Positions 16,158 through 25,410 are shown, counted from the stretch's first letter. The stretch: DNA of 64,000 nucleotides from Millisia brevis NBRC 105863 (GCF_001552615.1 NZ_BCRN01000016.1:85202-149201); one strand, 5' to 3'. Made by a program: numbers and translations. The notes: generated by a model not told the origin, from the sequence alone.

Positions 16158-17182
16158 CGGTCGCCCGCGCACCAGGCGAGCAGGTCGTCGGCGGGCAGCG
16201 TGTTGATCACGCGGTCGGCGGTGACCCCGTGGCGTTCGGCGCGTTCGCAGCCGTAGCCCTGCCAGTCGAGTTGTCCCGGGGCGTGGGCGTCGGTGTCGAT
16301 GGAGAACATGCAGCCGGCGGCGAGGGCCTGCTCGAGCAGCGGTCCCGGTGGGTCGCGGCGTTCGGGCCGGGAGTTGATCTCGACGGCGGTGCCGGCCTCG
16401 GCGCAGGCGGCGAATGCCGCGTCGGCGTCGAAGACCGACGGCGGGCGAGTGCCGCGGTCTCCTTCGACGAGCCGGCCGGTGCAGTGGCCGAGAACGCTGA
16501 CCGTGGGGTGGCGTACCGCGGCAAGCATGCGCCGGGTCATCGTGTCGCGGTCGTCGCGCAAACTCGAGTGCACGGAGGCGACGACGATGTCGAGGCGGTC
16601 GAGCAGTTCGTCGGTCTGGTCGAGCGAGCCGTCGGCGAGGATGTCCACCTCGATGCCGGTCAGGATCCGCAGCGGCGCAACCTGTTCGCGCAGTTCGTCG
16701 ATCACGTCGAGCTGCCGGCGCAGCCGGTCGGCGTCGAGCCCGTTGGCGACGGTCAGCCGCGGCGAATGGTCGGTCAGCGCGCAGTATTCGTGGCCGAGGC
16801 GCCGGGCGGTGAGCATCATCTCCTCGATCGGCGAGCCGCCGTCCGACCAGTTCGAGTGGGTGTGCAGATCGCCGCGCAGCGCGGCGCGCAGGCCGTCCAC
16901 CGATCCGATCGGTGCGGCCGCCTCCCGCAGCTCGAGTAGGTAGTCGGGGACCGCTCCCCCGGCCGCCTGCCGGGCGACCGCCGCGGTCTTCGGCCCGACC
17001 CCCTTGAGGGACTGCCAGTCGTCGGTGGCGGCGATCCGTTGGCGTTGCGCGTCGGGCAGCGCACCGATGATGTCGGCTGCCTTCCGGTACGCCTGCACCC
17101 GACGGGTCGGGTTGCGCGAGCGCTCCAGCCAGAACGCCACCTCGCGCAGGGCGACCACCGGGTCGAGGGATTCGGTACTCAC
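16154..17182 (-). CDS. PHP-domain phosphoesterase with helix-hairpin-helix (PolX-tail-like)
   Basis: 342 residues from GTG 17182. Residues about 10-80 form a helical region with a helix-hairpin-helix (LKGVGPKTAAVARQAAGG), as in the PolX 8-kDa domain. The PHP metallo-phosphoesterase domain then starts at RGDLHTHSNWSDGGSPIEEM with the His pair, continues through LTDHSPRL and GIEVDIL, and ends with IDTDAHAPGQLD. The polymerase palm is absent, so this is a stand-alone PHP enzyme, perhaps a nuclease or histidinol-phosphatase-like phosphatase. Overlaps the M28 gene stop by CTAG. Confidence 0.85.
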   Translation of the reverse strand: MSTESLDPVVALREVAFWLERSRNPTRRVQAYRKAADIIGALPDAQRQRIAATDDWQSLKGVGPKTAAVARQAAGGAVPDYLLELREAAAPIGSVDGLRAALRGDLHTHSNWSDGGSPIEEMMLTARRLGHEYCALTDHSPRLTVANGLDADRLRRQLDVIDELREQVAPLRILTGIEVDILADGSLDQTDELLDRLDIVVASVHSSLRDDRDTMTRRMLAAVRHPTVSVLGHCTGRLVEGDRGTRPPSVFDADAAFAACAEAGTAVEINSRPERRDPPGPLLEQALAAGCMFSIDTDAHAPGQLDWQGYGCERAERHGVTADRVINTLPADDLLAWCAGDR

Positions 17183-17192
17183 CCCTACATGC

Positions 17193-18140
17193 CTACCCGC
17201 TCCCGGTCGATCCCAGGCCCTCGGGACTCGAGTCGATGACGATCTTTCCTTGAATCTCACGGGATGCGTACAGCGCCCAGGCCGCGGCGGTGTCTTCGAG
17301 GCGAAAGGTCCGTCCGACGAACGGGGCGATGCGGCCTGCGTCGATGTCGTCATGCAGATCGTCGAGTGGACCGGGTCGAGATGCCAATGCGTTTACGAAG
17401 CGGGCATGCACCCCGACTTCCGCGGCTAGATCCGCAGGCGGCGGAGCATTGAGCGTGAGCAGATGGCCACCCCGTCGAATACGCCGCAGGGCAAGGGCAT
17501 CGAGCTGCGGCCCCAGCGCGTTGACGATCGCATCCACGCCCTCGGGCACCGCGTCGACGGAATCGAATGCTCCCGCGCCCCCGAGGGCCTTCAACCGGTC
17601 CAGCGACCGAGCGCTCGCCACTGCGATCACGTCGATATCGCGCAGATGCGCGAGTTGCACGAGCGCATTTCCGACCGCACCCCCTGCGCCGAGTACGGCG
17701 AGCGTCCGACCGGCCCGCAGGTCTGCCGGCTGCAGGACCAGTGCCGCGGTCTGTACCGCCAGCGCCAAGGAGGCCGCCTCGCCGTGGCTGACACCGTCGG
17801 GTTTGCGGGACACCGCGCCGGCGTCCGCGACGGTCAACTCGGCATGTGAACCGCCAGGTCCGCCGAAACTGTAGACCTGATCCCCCACGTTCCAGCGGGT
17901 CACGTCGGGGCCCGTGGCCGCGACGACTCCCGAGAAATCCGAACCGGGAACGTAGGGGAAGTCCGGATCGGGGAAGACGCCGCGCAGCGCTCCGCCGGCC
18001 CGTTTGAGCACGCCGGGGTTGACCGAGGACGCATGGACTCTGATCAGAATCTGTCCGGCCTCGGCCTGCGGTGCCGGATAGTCCTCGTCGAAGCGAAGGG
18101 CTTCCGGGCCGCCGTATCCGTCCATCACGATCGCGCGCAT
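17193..18140 (-). CDS. NADPH:quinone oxidoreductase-type zinc-less MDR
   Basis: 315 residues. Medium-chain dehydrogenase/reductase fold: N-terminal GroES-like domain (MRAIVMDGYGGPEALRF, then HASSVNPGVLKRAGG, PGSDFSGVV) and Rossmann domain with VLGAGGAVGNALVQLA around residue 150. The Cys ligands of zinc alcohol dehydrogenases are missing, so it belongs to the quinone-reductase branch, reducing quinones or enones with NADPH. AAAGG lies upstream of ATG 18140. It is divergent from a MarR regulator across 64 bp, the classic layout of a redox- or quinone-sensing switch. Confidence 0.88.
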   Translation of the reverse strand: MRAIVMDGYGGPEALRFDEDYPAPQAEAGQILIRVHASSVNPGVLKRAGGALRGVFPDPDFPYVPGSDFSGVVAATGPDVTRWNVGDQVYSFGGPGGSHAELTVADAGAVSRKPDGVSHGEAASLALAVQTAALVLQPADLRAGRTLAVLGAGGAVGNALVQLAHLRDIDVIAVASARSLDRLKALGGAGAFDSVDAVPEGVDAIVNALGPQLDALALRRIRRGGHLLTLNAPPPADLAAEVGVHARFVNALASRPGPLDDLHDDIDAGRIAPFVGRTFRLEDTAAAWALYASREIQGKIVIDSSPEGLGSTGSG

Positions 18141-18172
18141 CGAGGCATACCTTTCAATAGTGGGATAGGAAG

Positions 18173-18190
18173 TTACTGCCTTGGCAAGTA
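18173..18190. promoter_or_regulatory. Candidate MarR operator between quinone reductase and marR
   Basis: TTACTGCC-TT-GGCAAGTA is an imperfect palindrome ending 1 bp before the TATAGT -10 of the marR gene, where a repressor would block it and also reach the divergent promoter. The 12-mer TTGGCAAGTAGT (18181-18192) recurs exactly at 51286-51297, inside another regulator operon's operator. Confidence 0.45.
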
Positions 18191-18191
18191 G

Positions 18192-18197
18192 TATAGT
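18192..18197 (+). promoter_or_regulatory. -10 TATAGT for marR
   Basis: Near-consensus hexamer, 7 nt from the ATG at 18205. This supports that start over the upstream TTG at 18181 and implies a leaderless message. Confidence 0.6.
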
Positions 18198-18204
18198 AGC
18201 TGTC

Positions 18205-18675
18205 ATGGCCGAGCCGATGCACGAACAACCCCTCGCGGAGGTCTTCGACGACCTCGTGCGGTGCCAACTCCGTCTCTACAACGCTCTCGACGAGGCGCTG
18301 CGCTCACAGCACGGGATCGTGGTCAGCCAACTGCTTCTCCTGCGCTATCTCCGCGAGCACAGCAACGTTCGAGCCATCGACCTCGCCGAGCATTTCGCGA
18401 TCGGCATCGGTTCGACCAGCAAGGCGGTGGAGCGCCACGTCACCATGGGATGGATTGCGCGAGTGGCACATCCGAGCGACCGCAGATCGTCGTTCCTCGA
18501 ACTCACCGATTCGGGTCGCCTGCTCGTCGACGATGCGGAGGGGACCTTCGACCGCACCTTCTCGGAGCTGCTGGCCGCGCATGCCGATCCCGACTTCCTG
18601 GCCACGACCGCCTCGTCACTGCATCTGCTGCGGAGCAGCCTCGAGCAACACGCGGTCGGCCGACCGGTCGGCTGA
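18205..18675 (+). CDS. MarR-family transcriptional regulator
   Basis: 156 residues. Winged helix with recognition segment about residues 48-75 (AIDLAEHFAIGIGSTSKAVE) and the wing VAHPSDRRSSFLELTDSGR, typical of MarR. The dimerisation helices are at both ends. Start ATG 18205 is fixed by the TATAGT at 7 nt. Divergent quinone reductase and a co-directional small protein 43 bp downstream suggest that it represses both until a phenolic, quinone or electrophile ligand arrives. No conserved redox Cys is visible. Confidence 0.88.
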   Translation: MAEPMHEQPLAEVFDDLVRCQLRLYNALDEALRSQHGIVVSQLLLLRYLREHSNVRAIDLAEHFAIGIGSTSKAVERHVTMGWIARVAHPSDRRSSFLELTDSGRLLVDDAEGTFDRTFSELLAAHADPDFLATTASSLHLLRSSLEQHAVGRPVG

Positions 18676-18718
18676 ATACCCCACTACACCAGAACATCTC
18701 ATACCTTTGGAGAACAAC

Positions 18719-19111
18719 GTGCATTACGCCCTCAATGTCGGACTCGACCCCACGGCCGTCGCTGACCCCAACAATCCGAGCGCAGCCTTTCCCACTGTGA
18801 CCCCACAGGAGGTGCAGGCCGGACTCGATAAAGCCGCCGATGATCTCGCCACACTCGGTCTAACGCTCGAGAATTGTCTCCTCGACCGCGGGCCCGACGC
18901 CGCCGAAGCCTTCCGTCGGACCGTCCTGGAGCGGCACTACGACATCATCATCGTGGGCGGAGGTATCCGGCTGGAACCGTCGATGACCCCGCTGTTCGAG
19001 AAGATCGTCAACATCGCACGGGAGGTCACCCCCGACTCGATCCTCTGCTTCAACACCGGACCGGCAACCCACCTCGAGACCGTCAAGCGCTGGTGGCCCG
19101 TCGGCGCCTGA
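18719..19111 (+). CDS. Hypothetical protein, 130 aa, in marR module
   Basis: Not recognised. GTG 18719 has GGAG in its leader and follows marR by 43 bp. The sequence is soluble, begins HYALNVGLDPTAVADPNN, and its second half has a Rossmann-like strand-turn (HYDIIIVGGGIRLEP) and a helix (LFEKIVNIAREVTPDSIL) ending in GPATHLETVKRWWP. The GGG turn looks like a phosphate- or nucleotide-binding loop, but the domain is too short for a full FAD/NAD fold. Context suggests a role in the same stress response as the quinone reductase. Confidence 0.6.
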   Translation: MHYALNVGLDPTAVADPNNPSAAFPTVTPQEVQAGLDKAADDLATLGLTLENCLLDRGPDAAEAFRRTVLERHYDIIIVGGGIRLEPSMTPLFEKIVNIAREVTPDSILCFNTGPATHLETVKRWWPVGA

Positions 19112-19122
19112 CGCGCCGCGCC

Positions 19123-20454
19123 CTACCCGGTCGACTCCAGGCAGCGCGGCGGAGGTGGTGCCGTACTTCGGTAGACGCGCCCCGTCGGGGTGATCGTTTC
19201 GACGGTGTGGCGTCCTGTTCGGTCGTCGACCACACGCGTGGACCACCCGACCACCTGCTTCGCGTGATTGCACCCCTCACACAACCCCTGCCCATGTGTC
19301 GCGGTGGTCGCCCCACCGTCGGCAACCGGGGTGATGTGATCGATATGTCGCACCGGCGCATCGCAATACGGCATCCGGCATGTGTGGTCCCGGGTGCGGA
19401 TCAGCCGCGCCACCCCGGGTGGGAAGCACCGGGATCGCGATTCCATCGCCACGATTCCGGTCGGGTTGGCGTACACCCGCCGCAGCGTCAGCAACCCTTC
19501 CCCATCGGCGGCAAGGACCAGCTCGCGCGCGAGGTCCGCGGGGATCGGCCCGAACTCCCCACACTGAGCGGGTTCATCACCGCCCGCCAGCAGGGTGGCA
19601 TCGGATACCACCAGGTTGACGGCGATCGGAACCACCGGCGCCTTCGCGGCGGGAACGTTCACACAGCGGGCGCCGGGACCGGCGGGGACGACGCCGTGGA
19701 TCACCCGGTCGAGCAGGGTGTCGACCATGACCGCTCCACGCGACCGCTTGTCACCGGACGCAGCCGCGGTGGCCGCCGCCCGGACCAGGGTCGCGTACGC
19801 GGCGACCCCCTCGACCAGGGGAACCGTCGCCGACAGCCGAACCATTCCACCCGGCAACGGCCGCAACGACACCCGCCGATCCTTCACCGCCTGTTCGCGC
19901 GCCCGCACGAAGACCTCCCGATCGGCCTCGTATGCCCGGGCACGAACCTCCTTCTCCAAACATCGCACCGATACTGTTTCGAGCCGATCGATCTCCGCCC
20001 CGATCCGCGCGTCGATCTTCCCGCGGTCCTCCCGCGACACCGTCGCCGTCTCCCGAACGATGACCGTCGCCCGCCACTCGTCGATCCGCCCGGTCCGAAG
20101 CGCGGCGAGCGTATGCGGCATCTCGGTGGTCAGCACCATCGCCAACCCGACCCGACGAGCCCCGCGATGCGGCGACTCGCGACGCGCCATCCCGACCTGC
20201 ACCGCGATGCTCCGCTCGACCCGCTCCGCCTTCTCCGGAAGACGACAGGTCTGACGCTGAGAACGACTGAAGGCTGCGGTCACGACGGCCTTGAATCCGT
20301 CGGCAGCGCTGGTCAATCGTTCCAGCTGCGTCAACATGCGGACGCGGGCGGCGTCGTCTCCGGGCCCGGTCGATCGCGTCAGCGCGTCGATCCAGGAGTC
20401 GAGCTCTTCGGGAGTCGCCTCCCCCATATTCACAGGATGATCCGATGGGAACAT
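19123..20454 (-). CDS. DUF222 / HNH endonuclease (13E12-type)
   Basis: 443 residues. Long helical DUF222 region (about 1-320) followed by an HNH nuclease: RTRDHTCRMPYCDAPVRHID carries the Cys pair and His, then DHITPVADGG and GLCEGCNHAKQ with the Asn/His. These proteins occur in many copies in actinobacteria and are related to the M. tuberculosis 13E12 repeat family, sometimes linked to mobile DNA, but no flanking repeats were seen here. ATG 20454 lies 7 nt after a perfect TATAAT, which decides the start over 20427. Biological target unknown. Confidence 0.88.
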   Translation of the reverse strand: MFPSDHPVNMGEATPEELDSWIDALTRSTGPGDDAARVRMLTQLERLTSAADGFKAVVTAAFSRSQRQTCRLPEKAERVERSIAVQVGMARRESPHRGARRVGLAMVLTTEMPHTLAALRTGRIDEWRATVIVRETATVSREDRGKIDARIGAEIDRLETVSVRCLEKEVRARAYEADREVFVRAREQAVKDRRVSLRPLPGGMVRLSATVPLVEGVAAYATLVRAAATAAASGDKRSRGAVMVDTLLDRVIHGVVPAGPGARCVNVPAAKAPVVPIAVNLVVSDATLLAGGDEPAQCGEFGPIPADLARELVLAADGEGLLTLRRVYANPTGIVAMESRSRCFPPGVARLIRTRDHTCRMPYCDAPVRHIDHITPVADGGATTATHGQGLCEGCNHAKQVVGWSTRVVDDRTGRHTVETITPTGRVYRSTAPPPPRCLESTG

Positions 20455-20461
20455 GTGTTCG

Positions 20462-20467
20462 ATTATA
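20462..20467 (-). promoter_or_regulatory. Consensus -10 TATAAT for HNH gene
   Basis: Perfect TATAAT on the minus strand with a 7-nt spacer to the ATG at 20454: probably a leaderless transcript and the only full-consensus -10 of this type noticed in the window. Confidence 0.65.
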
Positions 20468-20643
20468 TAGAGACCCTCCGACACGAACCAGACCGGAATC
20501 CCATCTGTGGATAACTCGATCACCTTGCCGAAACGAGTAACTCTCCTGCCGATCGGCACCTGTGGCCACGGCCGCCGGATTCGTAGTTTCGACCTCGTGG
20601 ATATCGCGGCATACCGGCCGCGACGGATCGAGAGGAACCATCG

Positions 20644-21618
20644 ATGAGCACGACGACCACCACTCCGCAGACCTACCGCGACCAGCGGGCCTGGCGCGAC
20701 CTGCAGACCTTCCTGCCGGAACGGTTGCGCCTCGACGACGCCGCCGCCCCCGAGGAGGAGTTCTGGGACTGGCGCGGCAACGCCGTCCACCTGGACCGGT
20801 ACCGCAACGCGCAGGCGCCCGCGAAGGTGGTGCTGCACCACGGCGTCGGGACCAATGGCCGGCAGATGTCGCTGATTCTCGGCGCACCCCTCGCCGCACG
20901 GGGTTTCGAGACGGTGGCCCTGGACAACCTCGGCTACGGCATGACCCGCGTCGCTCCCGGAACCACCCCGAGTTACGACGACTGGGTCGACCTGGTGGTC
21001 GACTTCCTCGCCTACGAACAGTCCCGCGACGACCGCCCGATCGTGCTCTACGGCCTCAGCGCCGGCGGCATGCTGACCTACCACGTCGCGGCGAAGGCGC
21101 CGCGGGGCACGCTGCGCGGCATCGTCGGCATGACCTTCCTCGACCAACGCAACCAACAGGTCCGCGACGAGACCGCGCACGACATCGTCACCTCCCGCGT
21201 GGGCATGCCCCTGTTGAACATGGTCGACCGAACCCCGGCGGCAAGGCTGCGGTATCCGATGACCCTCGCGTCGAAAATGTCTGCGCTGGTGAATGATCCG
21301 GACGCTCTGAAGGTGATGACCGACGATGCCACCTCCGCCGGGAATTGGGTGTCGATCCGGTTCCTGAGCAGCTACGGCGCCTACGTCCCCGCCGTGGAGC
21401 CGGAGGACTTCGACGCCTGCCCGGTGCTGTTGACGCAGCCGGCACAGGACCGCTGGTCGCCGCTGCACCTGAGCACCCCGGTGCTCTCGCGGATCACCCG
21501 GGTGCCGGTCGAGACGGCGCTGCTGGACAACGCCGGGCACTACCCGATCGAGGATCCCGGCCTCGCGCAGATGGTCGACGCGATCGCCGACTTCGCCGGC
21601 CGGGTCACCGCATCCTGA
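20644..21618 (+). CDS. Alpha/beta hydrolase
   Basis: 324 residues. AGAGGA precedes the ATG. Alpha/beta-hydrolase motifs: HHGVGTNGRQM oxyanion region, ALDNLGYGMT, nucleophile Ser139 in YGLSAGGM, and NAGHYPIED with the catalytic His near the C-terminus. The acidic residue is probably Asp in QPAQDRWSP. No signal peptide or membrane helix, so it is cytoplasmic. The co-directional AraC regulator follows 88 bp later and may control it. Substrate not predictable. Confidence 0.82.
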   Translation: MSTTTTTPQTYRDQRAWRDLQTFLPERLRLDDAAAPEEEFWDWRGNAVHLDRYRNAQAPAKVVLHHGVGTNGRQMSLILGAPLAARGFETVALDNLGYGMTRVAPGTTPSYDDWVDLVVDFLAYEQSRDDRPIVLYGLSAGGMLTYHVAAKAPRGTLRGIVGMTFLDQRNQQVRDETAHDIVTSRVGMPLLNMVDRTPAARLRYPMTLASKMSALVNDPDALKVMTDDATSAGNWVSIRFLSSYGAYVPAVEPEDFDACPVLLTQPAQDRWSPLHLSTPVLSRITRVPVETALLDNAGHYPIEDPGLAQMVDAIADFAGRVTAS

Positions 21619-21662
21619 CGGCGGGAGTTCGCCGAGGTCGGGCACGGTCGTGCGCGGGATGG

Positions 21663-21668
21663 CTAGGA
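21663..21668 (+). promoter_or_regulatory. Possible -10 TAGGAT for AraC gene
   Basis: TAGGAT with a leader of about 30 nt before the GTG at 21707, which has a GGGGG ribosome-binding stretch. If used, starts upstream of it (21650) are excluded. Confidence 0.35.
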
Positions 21669-21706
21669 TGACGGCTGCACAGGCCGGGCCGATCCTCGGG
21701 GGTGTC

Positions 21707-22795
21707 GTGGTTCATTGGAGTACTCCGCGATCGGCCATGGGCGCCCTGTTGATGCTGGGACTGGGCCGCGACCACGGCCTGACCACCGAGCAGTGCCTGG
21801 CCGGCACCGGCCTGGCCGAGCGACAGCTGGCCGATCCGGACGCGGCGCTGGGCGTCACCGACGAATTGGCCGTTATCGCCAATGTGGTTCGCGAATTGGG
21901 TGATCCACCGGGGCTCGGACTGGAGGCCGGCGAACTATTCCGGTCGACGTCCTACGGGCTGTGGGGGTTCGCGCTGATCAGCAGTCCGACGTTGCGGTCG
22001 ACGATCCGGGTCGGCTTCCAGTTCGGCGAGCTGAGCTTCTCGCTCAGCGAGACCTCGGTGCACGACGCGGATGGCGAGTTGCGTCTTCTACTCGAACCGC
22101 TGGGCATCCCGCCGGACCTGCGACGCTTCACCGTCGAACGGGACGCCGCGGCGATCCAGACGCTGCACCGCGACCTGCTCGCGGCCCCCCGGGCGCTCCG
22201 GCGCGTCGAGTTCACACGGCCCGCGCCGCCGGCGGACGTCCTACCGCGTTACGCGTCGCTGTTCGGGGTGCCGCCGATCTTCGACGCCGACGCCACCATG
22301 CTGGTCTTCGACGCAGCGGAGGTCGACGTGCCGCTCCCGCAGGCGAATGGGCAGACCGCCGCCGTCGTGCTCGGACACTGCCGCGACCTGCTCGACGAGC
22401 GGCGCGCGCGCAGCGGGATGTCGAGGCTGGTGCGCGATCTGCTGATCGAACGCCTGCCCGCTCCGCCGGATGCCGCCGACCTCGCCCGGGAACTGCACAT
22501 CGGCGAACGCACCCTGCGGCTGAAGCTGGCCGACGAGGGGACCTCGTATCGGGCTCTGCTGGACGAGGTCCGGGAGCATCTGGCCGAGGAGTTGCTCGTC
22601 AGTCAACGCCTTCCGGTCGCCGAGATCGCGCACCGCCTCGGATACGTCGAGGTGTCGAGCTTCTCCCAGGCGTTCCGGCGATGGAAGGGAATGGGGCCGC
22701 GGGCCTTTCGGGACCTCGACCGCCGTGTCGACCACAAACGCCCGCCCGCGTCGACCCGGGGGCTGTCCGGGATCGAGCGTGGGCGGGCGTTGTGA
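21707..22795 (+). CDS. AraC-family regulator (Arabinose_bd / OruR-like N-terminus)
   Basis: 362 residues from GTG 21707. N-terminal domain of the type found in OruR/ArgR-like AraC proteins (GLGLEAGELFRSTSYGLWGF, RFTVERDAAAI). C-terminal double helix-turn-helix about 255-345: ADLARELHIGERTLRLKLAD and VAEIAHRLGYVEVSSFSQAF, then FRRWKGMGPRAFR, the AraC signature. These regulators often control lipid or aromatic degradation. The adjacent hydrolase upstream is the obvious candidate target. Confidence 0.87.
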   Translation: MVHWSTPRSAMGALLMLGLGRDHGLTTEQCLAGTGLAERQLADPDAALGVTDELAVIANVVRELGDPPGLGLEAGELFRSTSYGLWGFALISSPTLRSTIRVGFQFGELSFSLSETSVHDADGELRLLLEPLGIPPDLRRFTVERDAAAIQTLHRDLLAAPRALRRVEFTRPAPPADVLPRYASLFGVPPIFDADATMLVFDAAEVDVPLPQANGQTAAVVLGHCRDLLDERRARSGMSRLVRDLLIERLPAPPDAADLARELHIGERTLRLKLADEGTSYRALLDEVREHLAEELLVSQRLPVAEIAHRLGYVEVSSFSQAFRRWKGMGPRAFRDLDRRVDHKRPPASTRGLSGIERGRAL

Positions 22796-22810
22796 TGCCG
22801 ACCGATTCGA

Positions 22811-23698
22811 TTATGTGGTGACGATTCGGCCGTTCTCGTAGGTGTAGAAACCGGCACCGGTCTTCTTGCCGAGCAGTCCGGCCTCCACCATGCGCAGCAG
22901 CAGCGGCGGCGGCGCGTAGAGCGGTTCCTTGTATTCGTCGTACATCGCATCGGCGATGAATTTCACGGTGTCCAGACCGATCAGGTCGGAGAGCACCAAG
23001 GGGCCCATCGGGTGTGCGAGCCCCAGTTGAATCGCCTTGTCGATGTCCTCCCGCTTCGCGGAACCGGATTCGAGCATCCGGATCGCGGAGAGCAGGTAGG
23101 GCACCAACAACGCGTTGACGACGAATCCGGACCGATCCGACGCACGGACAACCTGCTTGCCCAGGACCTCCGAGGCGAACGTCTCCGCTCGCTCGGCGGC
23201 CGCCGGGTTCGTGCGCAGCGTGGTGACCAGCTCGACCAGCGGCAGCACCGGCACCGGGTTGAAGAAGTGGAGTCCCACCACCCGTTCCGGCTTGCTGGTG
23301 GCCCGGCTGATCCGGGTGATCGACAGCGACGACGTGTTGGATGCGAGCACCGCGTTCGGATCGGCGACGACCTTGTCCAGCGCGGAGAAGATCTCCGCCT
23401 TGACGCCTTCGTCCTCGACCACGGCCTCGATCACCAGTTGGCGATCGGCGAAGTCTCCCAGATCCGTGGTCGAGCGCACCTTGCTCAGCGCCTGATCGCG
23501 CTCGCGCTCGGTGATCTTGCCGCTCGACACCCCGCGATCGAGCGACTTACGAATCCTGGCCAGACCCGCCTCGGCGAGCTCGGCGGTGTTTTCGAACACG
23601 AGCACATCCACCTGGGCACGGGCGCAGACCTCTGCGATTCCCGAGCCCATCTGGCCCGCGCCGACGACACCGACCCGCTCGATCCGGTCATCCGTCAC
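22811..23698 (-). CDS. fadB2: 3-hydroxybutyryl-CoA dehydrogenase
   Basis: 295 residues. NAD-binding VGVVGAGQMGSGIAEVCA at the N-terminus, then SNTSSLSITRIS and GLHFFNPVPVLPLVELV with the catalytic His, and the C-terminal dimerisation domain (GFVVNALLVPYLLSAIRMLE; HPMGPLVLSDLIGLDT). It oxidises (S)-3-hydroxybutyryl-CoA in short-chain beta-oxidation or butanoate metabolism. GTG 23698 has a GAGGAGGAG ribosome-binding site. It lies 43 bp downstream of isocitrate lyase on the same strand, as fadB2 follows icl in M. tuberculosis, linking fatty-acid breakdown to the glyoxylate shunt. Confidence 0.94.
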   Translation of the reverse strand: MTDDRIERVGVVGAGQMGSGIAEVCARAQVDVLVFENTAELAEAGLARIRKSLDRGVSSGKITERERDQALSKVRSTTDLGDFADRQLVIEAVVEDEGVKAEIFSALDKVVADPNAVLASNTSSLSITRISRATSKPERVVGLHFFNPVPVLPLVELVTTLRTNPAAAERAETFASEVLGKQVVRASDRSGFVVNALLVPYLLSAIRMLESGSAKREDIDKAIQLGLAHPMGPLVLSDLIGLDTVKFIADAMYDEYKEPLYAPPPLLLRMVEAGLLGKKTGAGFYTYENGRIVTT

Positions 23699-23741
23699 GT
23701 CGACTTCTCCTCCTCGATCATCCACCGATCGCTGATGCGAC

Positions 23742-25031
23742 TCAGTGGAACTGGCCCTCTTCGGTGGAGCCCTTGAGCGCCGCCGTCGAGGTGTTCGGGT
23801 CGACGGTGGTGGCGATCGCGTCGAAGTAGCCGGCGCCGACCTCGCGCTGGTGCTTGATCGCGGTGAAGCCACGCTCTTCGGCGGCCTTGAACTCGCGCTC
23901 CTGCAGGTCGACGAAGGCGGTCATGCCCTCGCGGGCGTAGCCGTGCGCCAGGTCGAACATGCCGTAGTTGAGCGAGTGGAAGCCGGCCAGCGTGATGAAC
24001 TGGAACTTGAAGCCCATCGCGCCGAGCTCCTTCTGGAACTTGGCAATGGTCGCATCGTCGAGATGCGCCTTCCAGTTGAACGACGGCGAGCAGTTGTAGG
24101 CGAGCAGCTGGTCCGGGAACTCGCTGCGCACGGACTCGGCGAACTTCTTGGCGACCTCGAGGTCCGGCACGCCGGTCTCCATCCAGATCAGGTCCGAGTA
24201 CGGGGCGTAGGCCTTCGCGCGGGCGATGCAGGGCTCGATGCCGTTCTTGACCCCGAAGAAGCCCTCCGCGGTGCGAGTGCCGTCGAGGAACTCGGTGTCG
24301 CGCTCGTCGACATCGGAGGTGATCAGCGTCGCGGCCTCGGCGTCGGTACGCGCGATGACCACGGTCGGCACACCGGCGACGTCGGCCGCGAGGCGAGCCG
24401 AGGTCAGGGTGCGGATGTGCTGCTGGGTCGGGATGAGGACCTTGCCGCCGAGGTGGCCGCACTTCTTCTCCGACGCGAGCTGGTCCTCCCAGTGGGAACC
24501 GGCGACACCGGCGGCGATCATCGCCTTCTGCAGCTCGTACACGTTCAGCGCGCCACCGAAGCCGGCTTCGCCGTCGGCGACGATCGGGGCCAGCCAGTTC
24601 TTGACGCTGGTGTCACCCTCGACCTTGGCGATCTCGTCGGCGCGCAGCAGCGCGTTGTTGATCCGACGCACGACCTGCGGCACCGAGTTGGCCGGGTACA
24701 GCGACTGGTCCGGGTAGGTGTGGCCGGAGAGGTTCGCGTCACCGGCGACCTGCCAACCCGACAGGTAGATGGCCTTGAGGCCCGCGCGGACCTGCTGCAC
24801 AGCCTGGTTGCCGGTCAGCGCGCCGAGGGAGTTGATGTAGTCCTCGTTGTTGACCAGGTCCCACAGGATCTCCGAACCGCGGCGAGCGAGAGTGGCTTCC
24901 TCGACAACCGTGCCCTGGAGCTTCTCGACCTGCTCGGCGGTGTAGTTGCGGGTGATGCCCTTCCAGCGCGGGTTCGTATCCCAATCGTTCTGAATCTCCG
25001 CCGCGGTCCTGGGGGCTCCGGTCGTCGACAT
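23742..25031 (-). CDS. aceA: Isocitrate lyase
   Basis: 429 residues, the short ICL1 type. Cleaves isocitrate to glyoxylate and succinate for growth on fatty acids and acetate, and can act on 2-methylisocitrate in this group. KKCGHLGGK carries the catalytic Cys191, the same number as in the M. tuberculosis enzyme. Other motifs: [24 protein letters not shown] and [23 protein letters not shown] lies before the ATG. fadB2 follows. The 379-bp upstream region contains RamB-like boxes, and ramB itself lies about 2.5 kb away. Confidence 0.97.
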   Translation of the reverse strand: MSTTGAPRTAAEIQNDWDTNPRWKGITRNYTAEQVEKLQGTVVEEATLARRGSEILWDLVNNEDYINSLGALTGNQAVQQVRAGLKAIYLSGWQVAGDANLSGHTYPDQSLYPANSVPQVVRRINNALLRADEIAKVEGDTSVKNWLAPIVADGEAGFGGALNVYELQKAMIAAGVAGSHWEDQLASEKKCGHLGGKVLIPTQQHIRTLTSARLAADVAGVPTVVIARTDAEAATLITSDVDERDTEFLDGTRTAEGFFGVKNGIEPCIARAKAYAPYSDLIWMETGVPDLEVAKKFAESVRSEFPDQLLAYNCSPSFNWKAHLDDATIAKFQKELGAMGFKFQFITLAGFHSLNYGMFDLAHGYAREGMTAFVDLQEREFKAAEERGFTAIKHQREVGAGYFDAIATTVDPNTSTAALKGSTEEGQFH

Positions 25032-25410
25032 CGACAGTCTCCGTCTCTGTGGGTATCGGTAGTGCGGGAAAAACCTTCGCATGATTGTCAGAAATCCTGC
25101 GACGCACTTCGAGAATGGCACAGCCTCAAAACCGCGTCTACCTCGGGTTTTTGTGAACGCGCGCTACATGCGCACCCAGAGTTGCCAAGGTTGCGAAGAT
25201 TCCGATCCCGCCGCGATCCATCTCCGCAGGTAGCGCCGGTTATCCAGTACGGGCGTTATGTTTGCGCCGCCGGGGGTCCACGCACCTCCCGGGAAGCAGC
25301 CGGCCGCGAAAGTGAGACGCAGATCACTTACCGGCGAGTTCGGAAGTCGGGGAATCGCACGTCGGGGGCCGTATCCGGGCCCCGGGTCGCCCCGGTGTCA
25401 CACTGGGACG
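25032..25410. promoter_or_regulatory. Divergent regulatory region aceA / DPP-IV
   Basis: A 379-bp gap without a convincing gene. It is AT-richer than its surroundings between about 25070 and 25160, with a short inverted repeat AAAACC (25128-25133) / GGTTTT (25146-25151). RamB-like boxes lie at 25182-25197. The DPP-IV GTG at 25411 is preceded by CACACT at 6 nt. Confidence 0.55.
25182..25197. promoter_or_regulatory. ramB: Two RamB-like half boxes TTGCCAA / TTGCGAA
   Basis: Direct repeat TTGC(C/G)AA with a 9-bp period, about 150 bp before aceA. RamB of Corynebacterium and Mycobacterium binds TTTGCAAA-type motifs upstream of aceA/icl. The match is partial, so the assignment rests on motif similarity plus linkage to ramB in the same window. 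Confidence 0.4.

Noticed and set aside
16154..17182. PHP protein considered as a full PolX DNA polymerase
   Set aside because: Only helix-hairpin-helix and PHP domains are present; the polymerase palm and its aspartates are missing.
19123..20454. DUF222-HNH gene considered as part of an insertion sequence or intron
   Set aside because: No flanking direct or inverted repeats, no transposase, and it has its own consensus promoter.
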